From: Candidatus Lachnocurva vaginae
GTDB taxonomy: Bacteria; Bacillota; Clostridia; Lachnospirales; Lachnospiraceae
Direction: 5' to 3'
Assembly (NCBI GenBank): GCA_011082265.1
Contig: CP049781.1
Coordinates: 868,001 to 932,000 of the forward strand
DNA length: 64,000 bases
Shown: piece after piece, positions 51,389 to 60,146 of the stretch
Position numbering within the stretch: the stretch's first letter is position 1
Layout of the letters: each line of letters opens with the position of its first letter
Notes under the pieces: model-generated
What the model was told of the DNA's origin: nothing
The model's database searches: none
Seen by the model: the letters and a program-made list of their open reading frames with translations, nothing else
Made by a program: the position numbers and the translations under genes

Positions 51389-53572
51389 TTATTTCTTTTT
51401 CATCTTATGAAGCACTTCATTCAATTTATCGGTATACTTAGCTCTATTTGAAGATCTATATATTCTAAGTACATCTTTTTTAGTAAGAGAAAACCTACTT
51501 GCAGCCTCCGATACAAATTTGTCTGTTTCATTGTCATACTGCTTTTTCACTCCGAGACTCTTTGCCAATTTTTTATTATCTTCAGTTCTTCCTACAGCCA
51601 TTATAAGTTCATTCAAAGCAAAATCATACTTTTTAACTTTCATAAAGCTTTGATATCTATATATTTTATTTTGTAAATCAGCAAGTAAAAATGTTTTTTC
51701 ATAAAGGTCATTCATTTTTTTATCTTTATAGCTCTTCTTTACTGAAAGTGCCATAAGTGCTTCATTATACTTTCCTTTTGCAAAATAATCACTCGCATCT
51801 TTTTTTGCACGCATAACTACAAGAGAATTATTTCCTATAACAATAGCTAAAATTATAGAAATTGCTAGTAGTAAATTCATAACTATATACTTAACCTTTA
51901 TAAATGGTGAATTATCTACTGGCTTTGGTTTCTTTTTCTTCTCTTTCTTAGGCTTTTTCTCTTTTTTAGGAGCATTCTTCTTTTTCTCAGCTCTCTTTTC
52001 CTTAGCTGCTTTTATTTTATCCTGAGTAACCTTAAAGAACTTTGCTAAAATTCCAGTTCCGTCATCATCCATTTCATCTAACTTGTCATCTTCATTTTGC
52101 ATATCTTTTAAAATTTGTTCATTTTCCTTTGCTAAATCAACTTTTGCATCCTTTTTTATAACAAGTTTCTTATCTTTATTCTTTTTCTTTTTTAATTTAT
52201 TTAAAAGTGCCGCAAAGAATGATGATTTTTTTCCTTTATCTTCCCCTAGCTCATCTTCCGAAACTAACTCATCACTACCTTCTATATTTGTAGCGGAATC
52301 TGCACCGAGTTCGGATTTTTTAAAAACATCTTCTGAATCTTCTAAATTATCTCCATCTGCATCTGCATCTAAAAGATCAGATATTTCACTTAATCCTGAA
52401 TCATCGGAATTATTAAGCATTGAACGAAGATCAGAATTGTCTCCCTCTTTTTTATCTTCATTCTCATCGTCAAGCAAAATACTTTCTTCTTCATCTTCAG
52501 CTTTATCTTTTTTATCAAGTTCGTCTGATTTATAATCATCCTGCAAGAAGTCCTCGTTAGCTTTGTCTGCATTTTTTTTATCATTTATTTTGCTATCTTT
52601 TGAATCATCTTGTGAGTTTTCTTCTAAACTTTCACCGGACATAACATCTTTTGCATTATTAAATATATCATCTACAGAAAGTTCATTTGCTTCCTTTTTG
52701 TTATCAGCTTCACTCTTTCTTGTACTTGAATCTTTATTATTTTCTACATCTTCAGATATCTTTTTGGCTTTTTTTTCGGTATTTCCATTTCTATTCTCAT
52801 CATCATCTAATAGTAATTCATCTTCAGGTGATAATTTTTGATTATTTAAGGCAGTTGCATTATTTATATTTGATTCATTACTCTTTAAGGAATCCCTTTC
52901 CTTATTCTTTTCAGCTTTTTTCTTCTTTTTAGCATCTAAAATGATATCGGATTCGCCGCCTATTATTCCGCCTTTTATATCGCCCTGTAGTGCCTCATCA
53001 TCCCTGTTTTCATTCTTTGAATCGTCTTTTTTTTCTTCATGTTCTAAATTATTTGAATTATCTTTGCTTATTTTTTTGTCACTATCATTTTCAAAATCAA
53101 GTAAATCATCTTCAGAAGCGTCTTTTTCTTCTGCATGCTCTTTTACTTCTTTTTTAGAGTCCTTTTCTAAGTCTTTTTCTATTCCTTCTTTATTTACATG
53201 ACTTTCACCTATATCATTTAATATAGCGTCTTCGTCAATCTTTTTACCATTAGACTCATCTTCATACAGTTCTTCTTCAAATTCCTGAAGAAATTTGTCA
53301 CTGTCTTCATCATTTTCAATATCATCTTCAAATTTTTTTATAAAATCATCTTGAGATAGTGCCATCTTTAAATTTTGTCTTTCTATTTTTACAGGTTCAT
53401 ATTTGCTAAGTCCTGATGCCTCCAAAAAATCATCTTTAGGACTTATTGCCCTTCTGTCCATATTATTCTTTTTACTTTTATCTTCGGTTTTTTTAGCTTC
53501 ATTAGAGCTATGAGTTCTTACATCCTCTATTGATCCCAATAAATTATCTAAATAATCTTCTTGATTCGGCAA
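51389..53572 (-). CDS. Large acidic single-TM protein of unknown function
   Basis: About 727 aa. Residues 1-450 are highly charged and low-complexity (runs of Asp, Glu, Lys, Asn), certainly disordered, with only a short conserved-looking start (PNQEDYLDNLLGSIED). A Lys-rich region (KKKNAPKKEKKPKKEKKKK) precedes one membrane segment at about 562-582. The last 145 residues are helical and may form TPR-like repeats (ASDYFAKGKYNEALMAL, then KYDFALNELIMAV). The charge pattern puts the disordered part inside the cell. The TTG at 53572 has GGAGG 8 nt upstream; a TTG at 53587 overlaps that site. Lying between cheV and ung tells little. Not a recognised family. Confidence 0.75.
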   Translation of the reverse strand: MPNQEDYLDNLLGSIEDVRTHSSNEAKKTEDKSKKNNMDRRAISPKDDFLEASGLSKYEPVKIERQNLKMALSQDDFIKKFEDDIENDEDSDKFLQEFEEELYEDESNGKKIDEDAILNDIGESHVNKEGIEKDLEKDSKKEVKEHAEEKDASEDDLLDFENDSDKKISKDNSNNLEHEEKKDDSKNENRDDEALQGDIKGGIIGGESDIILDAKKKKKAEKNKERDSLKSNESNINNATALNNQKLSPEDELLLDDDENRNGNTEKKAKKISEDVENNKDSSTRKSEADNKKEANELSVDDIFNNAKDVMSGESLEENSQDDSKDSKINDKKNADKANEDFLQDDYKSDELDKKDKAEDEEESILLDDENEDKKEGDNSDLRSMLNNSDDSGLSEISDLLDADADGDNLEDSEDVFKKSELGADSATNIEGSDELVSEDELGEDKGKKSSFFAALLNKLKKKKNKDKKLVIKKDAKVDLAKENEQILKDMQNEDDKLDEMDDDGTGILAKFFKVTQDKIKAAKEKRAEKKKNAPKKEKKPKKEKKKKPKPVDNSPFIKVKYIVMNLLLAISIILAIVIGNNSLVVMRAKKDASDYFAKGKYNEALMALSVKKSYKDKKMNDLYEKTFLLADLQNKIYRYQSFMKVKKYDFALNELIMAVGRTEDNKKLAKSLGVKKQYDNETDKFVSEAASRFSLTKKDVLRIYRSSNRAKYTDKLNEVLHKMKKK

Positions 53573-53631
53573 GGCATTTTCCTCCAATAAAGTTAAGTTA
53601 TACTATGAAAATAAAATTTAAAAGCTAGTTT

Positions 53632-54576
53632 TTACTTCTCGGAATTTTCCTTTTCATTACGCTTATCTTCATACTCTTTTACTAACCTGTCTACAGCATG
53701 AACAAGCTTTCCTATTTCCGGTTTGGTGAGCTGCTCATCAGCTCCTACTGACTCTCCCTTCTTTCTAACATCAGAATTTATTAGAGAAGAGAATATTATA
53801 ACAGGTATATGTTTTAACTCGTCGTCGCTCTTTACAAGCTTACACAATCTATGTCCATCCATCTGAGGCATTTCAATATCGGTAATAATGCAATGGACTT
53901 TATCAAGTACATCTCCTTCTTCTTTGAACTTTGTAATCTTATCCCAAGCTTCTTTTCCATTATAGTTGATAATAAGATTAGTATATCCTGCTTTTTCAAG
54001 GCTGTCTCTTATCATCTTCATAAGCATCTTTGAATCTTCAGCAACTATAATAGGAGAATTACTTTTATCTTTTGATTCATAATTATCAAGTTCTGATACT
54101 TTAAGAGATGTTTCTTTATTAATCTCTGCAACAATCTTTTCAAAATCAAGAATAACTATAAGCCTATCTTCATACTTAAGTACTCCTGTTGCAGAACCTC
54201 CTCCATTACTTGAATTAATTGTTGAGTCTGGAGAATTAATGTCTTCCCATGACACTCTATGAATTCCTTGAACCGAATCCACATGAAATGCCGTATTTAA
54301 ATTATTAAAGTTAGTAATAAATAAAAGTCCTTCTTTATCATTTTTATCAGTTTCATATCCTAAGCATTTTTTAAGATTTATAACAGAAATAATAGTATCT
54401 CTCGGCATAAATATACCTTCTACAAAAGGATGTGAATTTGGTATAGGAGTAACCTCTTCATAAGGCATAATTTCCAAAACCTTAGCTACATTTATTCCAT
54501 AGTGAATATTTGATACAGTAAACTCCAGCACCTCTAGCTCATTGGTTCCAGATTCAAGCAGTATGTTTGTGTCCAT
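53632..54576 (-). CDS. cheV: Chemotaxis coupling protein CheV
   Basis: 314 aa. An N-terminal CheW domain (about 10-155) links receptors to CheA. A C-terminal receiver domain (175-300) has Asp233 in ITDIEMPQMDG, Ser263-264 and Lys285-Pro286. It has the full CheV architecture, used for adaptation. AGGGAGGAG is its ribosome site. Together with the soluble chemoreceptor at 15722 it indicates a working chemotaxis system, although no che operon is in the window. Confidence 0.94.
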   Translation of the reverse strand: MDTNILLESGTNELEVLEFTVSNIHYGINVAKVLEIMPYEEVTPIPNSHPFVEGIFMPRDTIISVINLKKCLGYETDKNDKEGLLFITNFNNLNTAFHVDSVQGIHRVSWEDINSPDSTINSSNGGGSATGVLKYEDRLIVILDFEKIVAEINKETSLKVSELDNYESKDKSNSPIIVAEDSKMLMKMIRDSLEKAGYTNLIINYNGKEAWDKITKFKEEGDVLDKVHCIITDIEMPQMDGHRLCKLVKSDDELKHIPVIIFSSLINSDVRKKGESVGADEQLTKPEIGKLVHAVDRLVKEYEDKRNEKENSEK

Positions 54577-54596
54577 ATTTATCTCCTCCCTAATTT

Positions 54597-55289
54597 TTAA
54601 AGATTAATTTTGACAGTTTTATCATTTTTCTTTATTTCAAGTGATTTTTCTTTTATATCTTTTAGCTTACCTTTATCAAATTGAAACAGAAGAACTAGTT
54701 CCTGCTCTTCTCCCGCTTTGACTGTACCTTTATATGTAGACAAGTCATTTAAAAGTATAGTAATCTCATTCTGTACAGGATTGCTTCCATTCACCTTTAA
54801 GAAGTATATATAATTTTGAGATAATAAATCTACATTTATATCCGCTCCTGTAGTATTTTTTGCTGATACTTTATATACTAAATAGGATTTTCCTTCTTTC
54901 GGCTTTAATGGAGCTACAAAGGACTTGTCGCTATTCTTATACTCATCCATAACTTCAAAAGACTTTCCTGTAAATGTAACTCCTTTTACGGAAAGTACAT
55001 CGCTCAATGAAGGAGAATCGTTGTCTTTTACTGTACTATTTTGTGAATTATCATCCTTTTTGTTTGAGTCTTTCTTTTTTTCGCCTTTTTTAGATGAAGA
55101 TTTCTTATAAGCTTTTTTTATATATCCTTTGTCCTGATTTTTATTATATTTTGCTACAACACTTGAAGCATAAGAAATTGCAGCTTCTTCTTCTCCTTTT
55201 TTTAATTTTACAAGCTTAGTTCCGCAGCCTGTAAAGAAAAAAGAAGTTAGCAAAATCATAATAATTGCCGTAATTTTTTTGTTTTTCAT
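54597..55289 (-). CDS. Lipoprotein with DUF4352-like immunoglobulin fold
   Basis: 230 aa. The signal peptide ends in a lipobox (FFFTGCG), so the mature protein is anchored by lipid outside the membrane. A Lys/Ser-rich linker (about 60-105) precedes a beta-rich domain (about 110-230, VKGVTFTGKSFEVMDEY, YLVYKVSAKNTTGADINVDL) that resembles DUF4352-type folds. The ATG at 55289 has AAAGGAAAG upstream; a longer frame would overlap the kinase gene. It is cotranscribed with the two-component genes and cheV by position. A sensor-associated role is only suggested. Confidence 0.8.
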   Translation of the reverse strand: MKNKKITAIIMILLTSFFFTGCGTKLVKLKKGEEEAAISYASSVVAKYNKNQDKGYIKKAYKKSSSKKGEKKKDSNKKDDNSQNSTVKDNDSPSLSDVLSVKGVTFTGKSFEVMDEYKNSDKSFVAPLKPKEGKSYLVYKVSAKNTTGADINVDLLSQNYIYFLKVNGSNPVQNEITILLNDLSTYKGTVKAGEEQELVLLFQFDKGKLKDIKEKSLEIKKNDKTVKINL

Positions 55290-55383
55290 ATTCTTTCCTT
55301 TAAATTGAACAATATCATTCATTATCTTATCATTAAAATCAATAAAATTCAATATCATCATAGACTTATTATGCGTTCTAATG

Positions 55384-56892
55384 CTATCCCTTGTCAAAGG
55401 TAAAATAAAATTCAACACCATTTTTATGATTTATAAGTCCACACTCTTCATTATACAATTTTGAAATAGCTTTCACTATAGAAAGTCCAATTCCTGATCC
55501 TCCATACTGACTGGATCTTGCTTTATCTACTTTATAGAATTTTTCAAAAACATGATCTTTATTTTCGTCAGGTATAGGCTTTCCTGTATTAAATATGGAT
55601 AAAATAATTTTATCTTTATTTTCTTTTAAAGAAATTTTAATCTCTTTTTTACCTTCAGCATAATGAATCGCATTTGAAAAATAATTTTCTATAACTTGTT
55701 CTGTTAGAAAGCTATCTCCCCAAACAAATACTTTTTTATCTTCTAAAGGTAAAACTGTAACTTCATATTTTTTTAAGAGAATATCCGCCTCCTTGATAAG
55801 TCCTTTTATTATAGGTACAATATCAAATCTTAAAACCTCAATATCTTCATTTCCAAATTCAAGTCTATTTAAGGATAAAAGCTGCTTTACCATTTTATCC
55901 ATCTTTTTACTCTCATCAATTATTACACTCAAATAATAATTTTTGCTTTCTTCATCTTCGCAAATTCCGTCACTAAGTCCCTCCGCATATCCTTCAATCA
56001 GTGCAATTGGTGTTTTTAGTTCATGTGATACATTAGATAAAAATTCCTTTCGCATTTTATCGCTTTCTGAAAGAATATCAAGTTCATGTGTAAGTTTCTT
56101 ATTTGAAGCTTTAAGTTCTCCTATAACCTTCTCTAAAGTATCGGATAAATCGTTAAAATTTTTTCCTAAAATATCAATTTCATTTTCTTTTTTTCTCTTT
56201 GTATATTTAGCATTAAAATCAAGGTCTTTCATTCTACGTGATAAATCTGAAAGCTCCGTTATAGGCTTTGTTATTCTATTTGCAATATACGAAACTAAAA
56301 AGTAACTCAAGCTAAAAGCCATAATACCTGCTACAGCTAAAAAGCGGTTTGATATCTTCGCACTTTCTTTCATGCTTTCCATTGCAGTTCTTATAAAAAC
56401 AATGTTTCCATCCGGAAGACTTCCCCAAAGTACAAGAAATGAACCGTCCATTTCCTTATCTTCCTGTTTTTCTATTGTATATGAACCTGTAGAATAATAG
56501 ATATGGTGATTTTTATTACTAAAGAATACCGACTTTTTAAAGCTTTCTATTGCTCTTTCAGTAGCATTATTTTCTGTTGATGACATAACAATTTTGCCAT
56601 CGGGTGCCATAACGACTATTGAAAGATTTCCATTAAGACACATTTTTTCAAATTCATTCCTATAACTCTTTTTATAAAGCTGTTTCATATTATTTTCAAG
56701 AACCATGCTTTTATACGCAACAGTCAAAGTTTTAACTTTTTCTTTTCTATAAATTTTCCCTAAGAAAAATGTATTTGCCAAGACAAGAAATAAAACTATA
56801 CAAAAAATATCCGTAATTATAATTCCGAAAATTTGTTTATAAAGTATCGGCTTTTTTTTTATGTTAAATAGTTTAAAATTAAACGACTTCAA
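55384..56892 (-). CDS. Sensor histidine kinase with extracellular domain and HAMP
   Basis: 502 aa. TM1 is about 21-44, an extracytoplasmic domain about 45-180 (SIVVMAPDGKIVMSS suggests a PAS-like/sCache fold), TM2 about 182-204, HAMP 201-254. The kinase core has His290 in SNVSHELKTPIALIEGYAEGL, an N-box region ENYFSNAIHYAEG, and G boxes FNTGKPIPDEN and GGSGIGLSIV. It starts with TTG, with GGGGT upstream, and overlaps its regulator by 14 bp. The GYAEGLSDGI stretch after the H-box is common in envelope-stress and antibiotic-response kinases of Firmicutes. Confidence 0.94.
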   Translation of the reverse strand: MKSFNFKLFNIKKKPILYKQIFGIIITDIFCIVLFLVLANTFFLGKIYRKEKVKTLTVAYKSMVLENNMKQLYKKSYRNEFEKMCLNGNLSIVVMAPDGKIVMSSTENNATERAIESFKKSVFFSNKNHHIYYSTGSYTIEKQEDKEMDGSFLVLWGSLPDGNIVFIRTAMESMKESAKISNRFLAVAGIMAFSLSYFLVSYIANRITKPITELSDLSRRMKDLDFNAKYTKRKKENEIDILGKNFNDLSDTLEKVIGELKASNKKLTHELDILSESDKMRKEFLSNVSHELKTPIALIEGYAEGLSDGICEDEESKNYYLSVIIDESKKMDKMVKQLLSLNRLEFGNEDIEVLRFDIVPIIKGLIKEADILLKKYEVTVLPLEDKKVFVWGDSFLTEQVIENYFSNAIHYAEGKKEIKISLKENKDKIILSIFNTGKPIPDENKDHVFEKFYKVDKARSSQYGGSGIGLSIVKAISKLYNEECGLINHKNGVEFYFTFDKG

Positions 56893-57559
56893 ATTTATAC
56901 CCCAAGCCCCAGACAGTTTTTATATAATTTCCACAATTTCCCAATTTATTTCTCAATTTCTTTACATGAGTATCTATGGTCCTTGCATCGCCATAATAGT
57001 CATAATTCCATACATTATTCAGAATCGTATCTCTAGATAAAGCAATATCTTTATTTCTGATAAAATATTCCAACAGTTCAAATTCTTTTACTGATAAAAT
57101 AACTTCCTCTCCATTGCAAGAAACACTGTGTGCCACTACATCTACATTTATATTTCCTGCCTTAAGAACTCTATTTTTCTGTAAATCACTTTTTTCTCTT
57201 CTTAAAAGTGCATTCACCCTTGCTACTAAAATTTTTGGAGAAAAAGGTTTTTGAACATATTCATCAGCTCCATTATTAAAACTGTTAATTTCATCTTCTT
57301 CCGAAGTTTTAGCTGTAAGCATAATAACAGGTATTTCAGATTGATTTCTTATTTCTTTTAGTGTGTCAAATCCATCCAAATATGGCATCATAACATCTAA
57401 AATTATTAAGCCTAATTTTTCTATTTCATGAAAATAATTAAGAGCTTCTCTTCCGTCAGCTGCTTCATAAACATCATAGCCTTCTTTTGTAAGAAAATCT
57501 CTCACGAGTTTTCTTATTCTCATTTCATCATCAACAACTAAAATTTTGGTTTTGTCCAT
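56879..57559 (-). CDS. OmpR-family response regulator
   Basis: 226 aa. Receiver with the acidic pair at 10-11, phosphoacceptor Asp55 (IILDVMMP), Thr82 and Lys104-Pro105; winged-helix output domain from about 128 (LSVKEFELLEYFIRN, RTIDTHVKKLRNKLG). Cognate regulator of the overlapping kinase. AAGG precedes the ATG. Confidence 0.95.
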   Translation of the reverse strand: MDKTKILVVDDEMRIRKLVRDFLTKEGYDVYEAADGREALNYFHEIEKLGLIILDVMMPYLDGFDTLKEIRNQSEIPVIMLTAKTSEEDEINSFNNGADEYVQKPFSPKILVARVNALLRREKSDLQKNRVLKAGNINVDVVAHSVSCNGEEVILSVKEFELLEYFIRNKDIALSRDTILNNVWNYDYYGDARTIDTHVKKLRNKLGNCGNYIKTVWGLGYKFEVV

Positions 57560-57572
57560 AATAATTACCTTT

Positions 57573-57624
57573 TTATTCTTATTTTTTATTCTTATTTTTT
57601 ATTCTTATTTTTTATTCTTATTTT
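57573..57624. repeat. Four tandem copies of a 13-bp repeat
   Basis: TTATTCTTATTTT occurs four times in tandem. It lies between the regulator start and the 3' end of the gene at 57605, and encodes that gene's last residues (KNKNKK) and its stop codon. Confidence 0.9.
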
Positions 57625-58213
57625 TTATGTTAAGTTTAATTTCAATTTTTCTTATTTTATTTTCTCTTGTTTTTAAATCTTCTTCCCAGTTTGAATATTT
57701 ATTTTGAATTTTGGTTTCGTAATTTATAATCGTCGGCATGTTTGACGTATGAAGTATAAAGAACATTCCTCCTATTGCTACAACGAGAATACATATAATA
57801 ACACAAGACATTATAAATTTATTCTTATAACGCATACCCTTTTTATAATTTTCTCTTAAATGTTTAAGTTCCTTATTTATCTCTTTATCTTTTTCTATAT
57901 TATTTCTTTTTACTGCAGGAATTTTTAAAAGCTTATCCTCATCCACTTTAAAAACTCTTATAAGATTCGTTCTTAACATATATAGAAAAACTATTCCATT
58001 TTCAGTTTTAAAAAAGTTTTCTTTGATAAATTTATTATACAAAGATAAAAGCTCATCTTTATCCGCATTATCAAGCTGCTTCGTAAGATAATCTATCGCC
58101 TTTTGCTCTTTTATTGCAATATCGCATATATTCTTATCCAAATAAATGAATGCATCTGAAACAAGAGAACTTTCATTTTTTATTTTTTTTGTCTTATCAA
58201 TATCATAAGCCAT
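57605..58213 (-). CDS. Uncharacterised single-TM protein, 202 aa
   Basis: Residues 1-125 are helical and charged with no signal peptide, one membrane segment lies at about 132-155 (FIMSCVIICILVVAIGGMFFIL), and a short Lys-rich tail follows that is partly encoded by tandem repeats. By the positive-inside rule the large N-terminal part is cytoplasmic. No family recognised. The ATG has TAGGAGA upstream. It lies just before the two-component genes and may be in their operon, from the promoter at 58251-58259. Confidence 0.7.
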   Translation of the reverse strand: MAYDIDKTKKIKNESSLVSDAFIYLDKNICDIAIKEQKAIDYLTKQLDNADKDELLSLYNKFIKENFFKTENGIVFLYMLRTNLIRVFKVDEDKLLKIPAVKRNNIEKDKEINKELKHLRENYKKGMRYKNKFIMSCVIICILVVAIGGMFFILHTSNMPTIINYETKIQNKYSNWEEDLKTRENKIRKIEIKLNIKNKNKK

Positions 58214-58250
58214 AACGTCTCCTAAAACTGTATAAATAAATCACAATATT

Positions 58251-58259
58251 ATTATAGCA
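58251..58259 (-). promoter_or_regulatory. Extended -10 promoter upstream of the 202-aa protein gene
   Basis: On the minus strand TGCTATAAT is an extended -10 element, about 40 bp before the start. No good -35 box is seen. Confidence 0.45.
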
Positions 58260-58324
58260 AAAACTCAAAATAAAATATCCCTTATTTTACTATAAATTCG
58301 GTATTTTATAGACATTTTAACTTT

Positions 58325-60145
58325 TTAATTCATCATCTCATATAAAAATCTAGATAATGTATATGTTTTATTACCGATACGCTTTATTCCGCTTATAAAA
58401 AGCATTTTTTTAGCTCTAGTAATAGCAACATAGAACATTCTTCGTTCTTCTTCAAGCTCTTCCAATTTTCTTGCTTTATAAGAAGGAGTTATTCCATCTG
58501 ACGATCCGATTATAAACACATTGTCATATTCAAGTCCTTTTACGCTATGAAATGTATTTATATAAACCATTCCTTCTCCCTCATTATTCTGTAATATATT
58601 ATAAAATGTATTTTCATAAATTTTTATATATTCTAAAAACTCATAAACTGTATCAAAATCTCCAGCTTTTTTACTGCAATATTTAAAAAAATTTAATGCT
58701 TCATTAACTTCAGCCTCATTTTCAGCCTTTTCTCGATTTAGAAAAGAATCAAATTTCCATATTTTTTTTATAAAAGTAATTAAAGCAAAAGGATTCATTT
58801 TACTTATCATATTAATATCTGCCTTTAGCTTTCGTAAAAAAATTTTACTCTGTTCGTCTAAAAAATCATTCTCGATGATTTTATTAATATCTATTATTTC
58901 ATCATCAAAATACATTCTATTTATTTTAATCTCAAATATCGGTAAAATTAAAAATATATATTTTCTTTCATAAAGCTGTTCATTATTTTTTAATGCCAAA
59001 TGAAGTATAGCTTTAAATGTCAAAATATACTTATTGTTATAATTACATTTAATTTTCCCTTTTACCTTTATCTTTTTATTCTTAAGTTCTTCTAAAACTG
59101 AACTTGCTATCATTCTATTTCTTACTAAAATTGCAGTTTTATCTTTTTTATATTTATCAAATTTTATAAGATTATATATTCTATTTGCAACATACTTTGC
59201 TTCTTCTTTTAAGTTGTTAAATTCCATATAGTATATGGATGCAATCCGTTCATTAGCAGCTAAAATGTTTTTATTATATCTACATTTATTATTTTCGATT
59301 ACCTTCTTGGAAAGATAAACTATATTTTTTGCACTTCTATAATTTTTTTCTAAATAATAAAGTTTTGCATTTTTAAAATCATTTTTAAAAGAAAGCATAA
59401 TTTTAGGGTTTGCACCTCTAAAGCCGTAAATAGACTGGTCATCATCTCCCACGACAAAAACATTTTCATTTGAAAGCATTTTTAGAAGCTCATATTGCAT
59501 ATCATTCATATCCTGTGCTTCATCCACAAGGATATGTGAAAATTCGTTTTTCCACTTCATGAGGATTTCTTTTTTTTCTTTAAAAAGTTTTAAAGTCAAA
59601 AAAATCATATCCAAAAAGTCAATTTTCTTATATTTATATTTAATTTTTTCGTAAGTATTAAATATATTTACATAACATGACTTATCTTTATCATTTTTTA
59701 TATCATGATTGCCATGATTTTTATTCTGCCTTATTATAAAAAATTCTTTTAAAAGCTCCTTGTAAAGTTCTTCTGTAAAATCTATATTTATATTATTTTG
59801 TTTAAGGGAATATCGTAAGAATTCACGCTTTGTTTTTTCATTAATAATATCTGAAGTTTGAAATTTAAGTTCTTTTTTTAAGATATGAAAAAAAATGGAA
59901 TGAAAAGTTGAAAAAATAACGGATTGATTTTTCCTTTCAAGTTTTAAAAATCTGTCCCTCATTTCATTTACTGAAGCATTTGTAAATGTAATCACTAATA
60001 TTTTTGAAGGATCTACATTTTTTTTATTTATTAAAAATCTTATTCTTTCAATTATTACCGTTGTTTTACCGGAGCCTGGAGATGCGATAATAAGACAGGG
60101 GCTGCCAAAATGAGTGACAGCCTCCATTTGTCTTTTATCAAGCAT
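58325..60145 (-). CDS. UvrD/Rep-family DNA helicase, short form
   Basis: 606 aa superfamily 1 helicase. Motif I ASPGSGKTTV (21-30), Ia ITFTNASVNEM, II VDEAQDMN, III GDDDQSIYGFRG, IV NYRSAKNIV, V INTFHSVKGLEYDNVFIIG and VI MFYVAITRAKK are all present. It is shorter than UvrD or PcrA (over 700 aa) and lacks a C-terminal extension, so it is called only as an ATP-dependent helicase. It begins 1 nt after the gltX stop, with AAAGGAAA as its ribosome site, so it is in an operon with gltX. Confidence 0.93.
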   Translation of the reverse strand: MLDKRQMEAVTHFGSPCLIIASPGSGKTTVIIERIRFLINKKNVDPSKILVITFTNASVNEMRDRFLKLERKNQSVIFSTFHSIFFHILKKELKFQTSDIINEKTKREFLRYSLKQNNINIDFTEELYKELLKEFFIIRQNKNHGNHDIKNDKDKSCYVNIFNTYEKIKYKYKKIDFLDMIFLTLKLFKEKKEILMKWKNEFSHILVDEAQDMNDMQYELLKMLSNENVFVVGDDDQSIYGFRGANPKIMLSFKNDFKNAKLYYLEKNYRSAKNIVYLSKKVIENNKCRYNKNILAANERIASIYYMEFNNLKEEAKYVANRIYNLIKFDKYKKDKTAILVRNRMIASSVLEELKNKKIKVKGKIKCNYNNKYILTFKAILHLALKNNEQLYERKYIFLILPIFEIKINRMYFDDEIIDINKIIENDFLDEQSKIFLRKLKADINMISKMNPFALITFIKKIWKFDSFLNREKAENEAEVNEALNFFKYCSKKAGDFDTVYEFLEYIKIYENTFYNILQNNEGEGMVYINTFHSVKGLEYDNVFIIGSSDGITPSYKARKLEELEEERRMFYVAITRAKKMLFISGIKRIGNKTYTLSRFLYEMMN

Positions 60146-60146
60146 A

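Noticed and set aside
52083..53201. Long plus-strand frames rich in Ser, Phe and Leu
   Set aside because: They are antisense to the acidic low-complexity part of the large membrane protein; codons for Asp, Glu and Lys read as Ser, Phe and Leu on the other strand.
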